Of a stretch of 6,307 nt of DNA, positions 4,394 through 6,307 are shown piece after piece (the first letter of the stretch is position 1; the number at the start of each line of letters is the position of its first letter). The notes beneath the pieces were generated by a model. That model saw only the letters and a list, made by a program, of their open reading frames with translations. It was not told the origin of the DNA and made no database searches. The position numbers and the translations under genes are program-made. The DNA is from an uncultured Desulfohalobiaceae bacterium. GTDB taxonomy: Bacteria; Desulfobacterota; Desulfovibrionia; Desulfovibrionales; Desulfonatronovibrionaceae. The stretch is taken from assembly GCA_913055195.1 (NCBI GenBank), contig CAJXJU010000077.1, positions 1 through 6,307 on the forward strand. The letters run 5' to 3'.

Positions 4394-5389
4394 TTGGAAG
4401 CATATTCTGGCATTGAAAAAACAGCTATTTTGCTGCTCGCTCTGGGAGATGAATTCACTACACAGGTATTTAAGAAGCTCAATCGGAAGGACATTGCGGC
4501 CATTTCTAAAGCCATGCTTGAATTGGAGACTGTTTCCAGAGAAGATGCTGAAGAAATATTGCGAGAATTTAATCAGGCTGTTCTTCTGGGCAAAGAAATG
4601 GTATTGGGAGGCGAGGATACAGTAAGAAAGTTGCTGGAACATTTAGATGAAGAAACAGCAAAATATGTTGTAGATGCATTGGGTTTAGATTCTGGCCCTC
4701 CCTTATTTAAAGATTTGACAAAAGTAAGCCCCAAGATTCTGGCCCAGATTCTACGTAATGAGCATCCTCAAACCCTGGCCTTAATAATTGGCCATTTACC
4801 GCCAGAACATGCGGCAGAACTGCTTGAAAACTTACCTCCAGGGGTGAGGCCAGATGTTTTGATTCGTCTGGCCAAGCTGGAATCTGTCCCTGAAGATATG
4901 ATAAGAGAAGTAGATAATGTTTTGCAAAGCCAGCTTATTGCGATAGGCGGAAAAGAAGGTAGAAAGGTTGGTGGCACTCATGCTGTGGCAGAGGTGCTCA
5001 ATGCGGTGGAACATAGCATTGAAGAAGAAGTCCTTGCTGAAATTGAAGAAGAATCTGCTCAATTGGCTGAGGAAATCAGAGAGTTGATGTTTGTTTTTGA
5101 TGATATCATTAATCTGGACGATCGGTCTATTCAGGAACTTCTTAAAGAAGTTAGTAATGAAGATTTAACCCTTGCTCTTAAAGCTGCCTCTGATGAATTA
5201 AAAGAGAAATTTTTTAAAAATATGTCAGAAAGAGCAGCCAACATGATCAGGGAAGATCTGGAGATTATGGGGCCGGTAAAACTTTCTGAAGTTGAAGCAG
5301 CTCAACAAAATATAATTAAAATAGTACGTCGTCTGGAAGCAGAGGGTCGTATTGTGATTGCAGGCAAGGGAGGAGAGGTCCTTGTTTAA
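4394..5389 (+). CDS. fliG: Flagellar motor switch protein FliG
   Basis: FliG forms the rotor ring on the cytoplasmic face of the MS ring and takes torque from the stator. The 331 residues equal the family length. The N-terminal domain (about 1-105, with GIEKTAILLLALGDE) binds the FliF tail. The middle domain carries the EHPQ motif (E123-Q126) used for contact with FliM. The C-terminal domain keeps the charged torque positions: K263, R280, E287, D288 and K296, matching E. coli K264, R281, D288, D289 and R297 with charge preserved. The start is TTG, directly after the fliF TAG, because the family N-terminus begins here and a stop in frame precedes it. The gene overlaps fliH by 8 nt. Confidence 0.97.
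   Translation: MEAYSGIEKTAILLLALGDEFTTQVFKKLNRKDIAAISKAMLELETVSREDAEEILREFNQAVLLGKEMVLGGEDTVRKLLEHLDEETAKYVVDALGLDSGPPLFKDLTKVSPKILAQILRNEHPQTLALIIGHLPPEHAAELLENLPPGVRPDVLIRLAKLESVPEDMIREVDNVLQSQLIAIGGKEGRKVGGTHAVAEVLNAVEHSIEEEVLAEIEEESAQLAEEIRELMFVFDDIINLDDRSIQELLKEVSNEDLTLALKAASDELKEKFFKNMSERAANMIREDLEIMGPVKLSEVEAAQQNIIKIVRRLEAEGRIVIAGKGGEVLV
5368..5375 (+). promoter_or_regulatory. Ribosome binding site deciding the fliH start
   Basis: GGGAGGAG inside the end of fliG lies 8 nt (after GGAGG) before the TTG at 5382. This favours 5382 over the TTG at 5358, which has no site of this quality and sits farther inside fliG. Confidence 0.65.
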
Positions 5390-6203
5390 TAAAAGATTAA
5401 AAGGTAGAGTAATAGTGGGTCCTGGAAGTGAACCGCTTTCACAGGAGATGATGAAACGGCCAGAACAGCCCACTCTTATATCTCCAGAATTGGAAACTCA
5501 GTTCTGGCAACGTGTCAGGCTCAGGGTCGAGGAGAAGGCCCGCGAAATTATGGCCACATCTATAAGAGAAGCAGAAGAGATAAAGGCCAGGGCCCGGAAA
5601 GAAGGTTTTGAACAGGGTTATAAGGAAGGTTATGCAAAGGGTTTAAAAGAAGGTCAGGAAGAGGGACATGCAAAAGGACATGCAGAGGGATATACAGAAG
5701 GACTGGCAAAAGGCGAGGAGGAAGCCAGAAAAGAGGTTGAAAACAACTTCGCAAAGGAGATGGAAGAGCTGAAAGAAGACCTGAGTACAAGAATTGCTCA
5801 TTTGCTGGCGGATATAGATGGACAAAAAGAGAAAATATGGAATGAGTTTAAAGAAGAATTGGTATTGTTGACAATAGTCAGTGTGGAAAAGATTTTTAAC
5901 ATAACTCTTAATGATCACAAGAAGGAAATTTTAAACAGTCTTTTTGATCAGGCAATGGATCAACTGGAAGATAAAAGGGAATTGTGTATCAAAGTAAATC
6001 CTGATGATGCAGAAATAATGCAAGAGGTGCTGGAAAAGGCCAGAGCTGAATATCCCCAACTGGATAAATGGCAGCTTAAAGCCGATCCCGCTATTGAACT
6101 GGGTGGGGTGATCCTGGAAAATGAAAATAGCATTATTAATAATACAATTGATGTTCGCTATGCTGAAGTGAAAAAAATTGTTGATCAGCTTGATGTTGAA
6201 TAG
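5382..6203 (+). CDS. fliH: Flagellar export stator protein FliH
   Basis: FliH is the peripheral stalk of the flagellar export ATPase: it binds and regulates FliI and docks it to the C-ring. With the TTG start at 5382 it has 273 residues. The most telling feature is an unbroken GxxxG ladder: ten glycines at residues 75, 79, 83 and so on to 111, spaced exactly four apart and filled with Glu, Lys, Tyr, His and Ala. Such ladders are a FliH hallmark and lead into a charged helix (about 112-150). The C-terminal V-ATPase-E-like domain follows (about 160-273, with NPDDAEIMQ and LGGVILENENSIINNTIDVR). It overlaps fliG by 8 nt. The true start could be a later GTG (5415), but the LKGRVIVGP stretch looks family-like. 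Confidence 0.93.
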   Translation: MFNKRLKGRVIVGPGSEPLSQEMMKRPEQPTLISPELETQFWQRVRLRVEEKAREIMATSIREAEEIKARARKEGFEQGYKEGYAKGLKEGQEEGHAKGHAEGYTEGLAKGEEEARKEVENNFAKEMEELKEDLSTRIAHLLADIDGQKEKIWNEFKEELVLLTIVSVEKIFNITLNDHKKEILNSLFDQAMDQLEDKRELCIKVNPDDAEIMQEVLEKARAEYPQLDKWQLKADPAIELGGVILENENSIINNTIDVRYAEVKKIVDQLDVE

Positions 6204-6246
6204 TGAGCAGTGAGCAGTGAACAGTGAATAGTGAACAGTGAACAGT
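6196..6246 (+). repeat. Heptamer tandem array GTGARYA, six to seven copies
   Basis: Six full 7-bp units run from 6203 to 6244 (GTGAGCA twice, GTGAACA, GTGAATA, GTGAACA twice) followed by GT. A diverged unit TTGAATA (6196-6202) precedes them inside the last codons of fliH, so the array overlaps the fliH stop TAG. It looks like the short tandemly repeated repetitive sequences known from some bacterial genomes. It holds no strong hairpin. Confidence 0.85.
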
Positions 6247-6263
6247 CTTAGCCCTTAGCCCTT
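6247..6263 (+). repeat. Second heptamer array CTTAGCC, 2.4 copies
   Basis: CTTAGCC occurs at 6247-6253 and 6254-6260, followed by CTT. It keeps the 7-bp period of the adjoining array but with a different word, and ends 4 nt before the fliI ribosome binding site. Confidence 0.7.
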
Positions 6264-6276
6264 CCTGGAGACATTT

Positions 6277-6307
6277 ATGAAACCCACTGATTGTCTGGAA
6301 CTTTTGC
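6277..6307 (+). CDS. fliI: Flagellum-specific ATPase FliI, first 10 codons (partial)
   Basis: An ATG with GGAG (6267-6270) 6 nt upstream opens a frame reading MKPTDCLELL before the window ends. FliI, the hexameric export ATPase, normally follows fliH. The short Cys-Leu-rich start resembles FliI N-termini of this group as I remember them. Ten residues cannot prove it; the call rests mainly on gene order. Confidence 0.65.
   Translation, partial: MKPTDCLELL

Noticed and set aside
5560..5918. Open frames on the - strand opposite fliH, rich in Leu and Pro
   Set aside because: They mirror the Gly/Glu/Lys-rich ladder codons of fliH and have no plausible start signals.

Overview
The window carries the early (basal-body and export) flagellar gene cluster of a Gram-negative bacterium. 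On the + strand the order is fmdB-like zinc-ribbon gene, flgB, flgC, fliE, fliF, fliG, fliH and the first codons of fliI. A divergent gene for a small TPR protein lies at the left. The order flgB-flgC-fliE-fliF-fliG-fliH-fliI, an FmdB protein of this extended form, moderate GC and a textbook sigma-54 promoter together suggest a Desulfovibrionales-like member of the Desulfobacterota (old Deltaproteobacteria). That placement is from family knowledge and memory of gene order, not from a search.

Layout. 1-186: no gene seen; several short tandem repeats with 7-, 8- and 15-bp periods. 187-747 (-): five-repeat TPR protein with its own sigma-54 promoter at 797-811. 748-1073: a 326-bp divergent regulatory region. 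It holds that sigma-54 promoter, an 88-bp MITE-like structure (14-bp perfect inverted repeats inside 8-bp perfect direct repeats, 865-952), candidate sigma-70 elements for the flagellar operon, and a REP-like GTAG hairpin just before the fmdB ribosome binding site. 1074-6307 (+): the operon. Spacing is tight (27 bp, 1-nt overlap, 59 bp, 73 bp, 0 bp, 8-nt overlap, 73 bp), and I see no internal terminator.

How the genes work together. FliF builds the MS ring in the inner membrane. FliG sits on its cytoplasmic face as the torque-bearing rotor protein. FliE joins the ring to the rod, and FlgB and FlgC are proximal rod subunits exported through the apparatus. FliH and FliI are the stator and ATPase of the export machine. 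The FmdB and TPR proteins have no known flagellar job; their place here is the only hint of one.

Most notable: (1) the MITE-like element, whose right-hand target duplication supplies a -35-like TTGACT for the operon; (2) fliF and fliG lie in one reading frame separated by a single TAG codon, and both fliG and fliH start with TTG; (3) heptamer tandem arrays between fliH and fliI, the first running across the fliH stop codon; (4) a sharply AT-rich island covering fliE and the 5' end of fliF. All genes look intact. The core is an ordinary flagellar operon; the unusual material is in the spacers.
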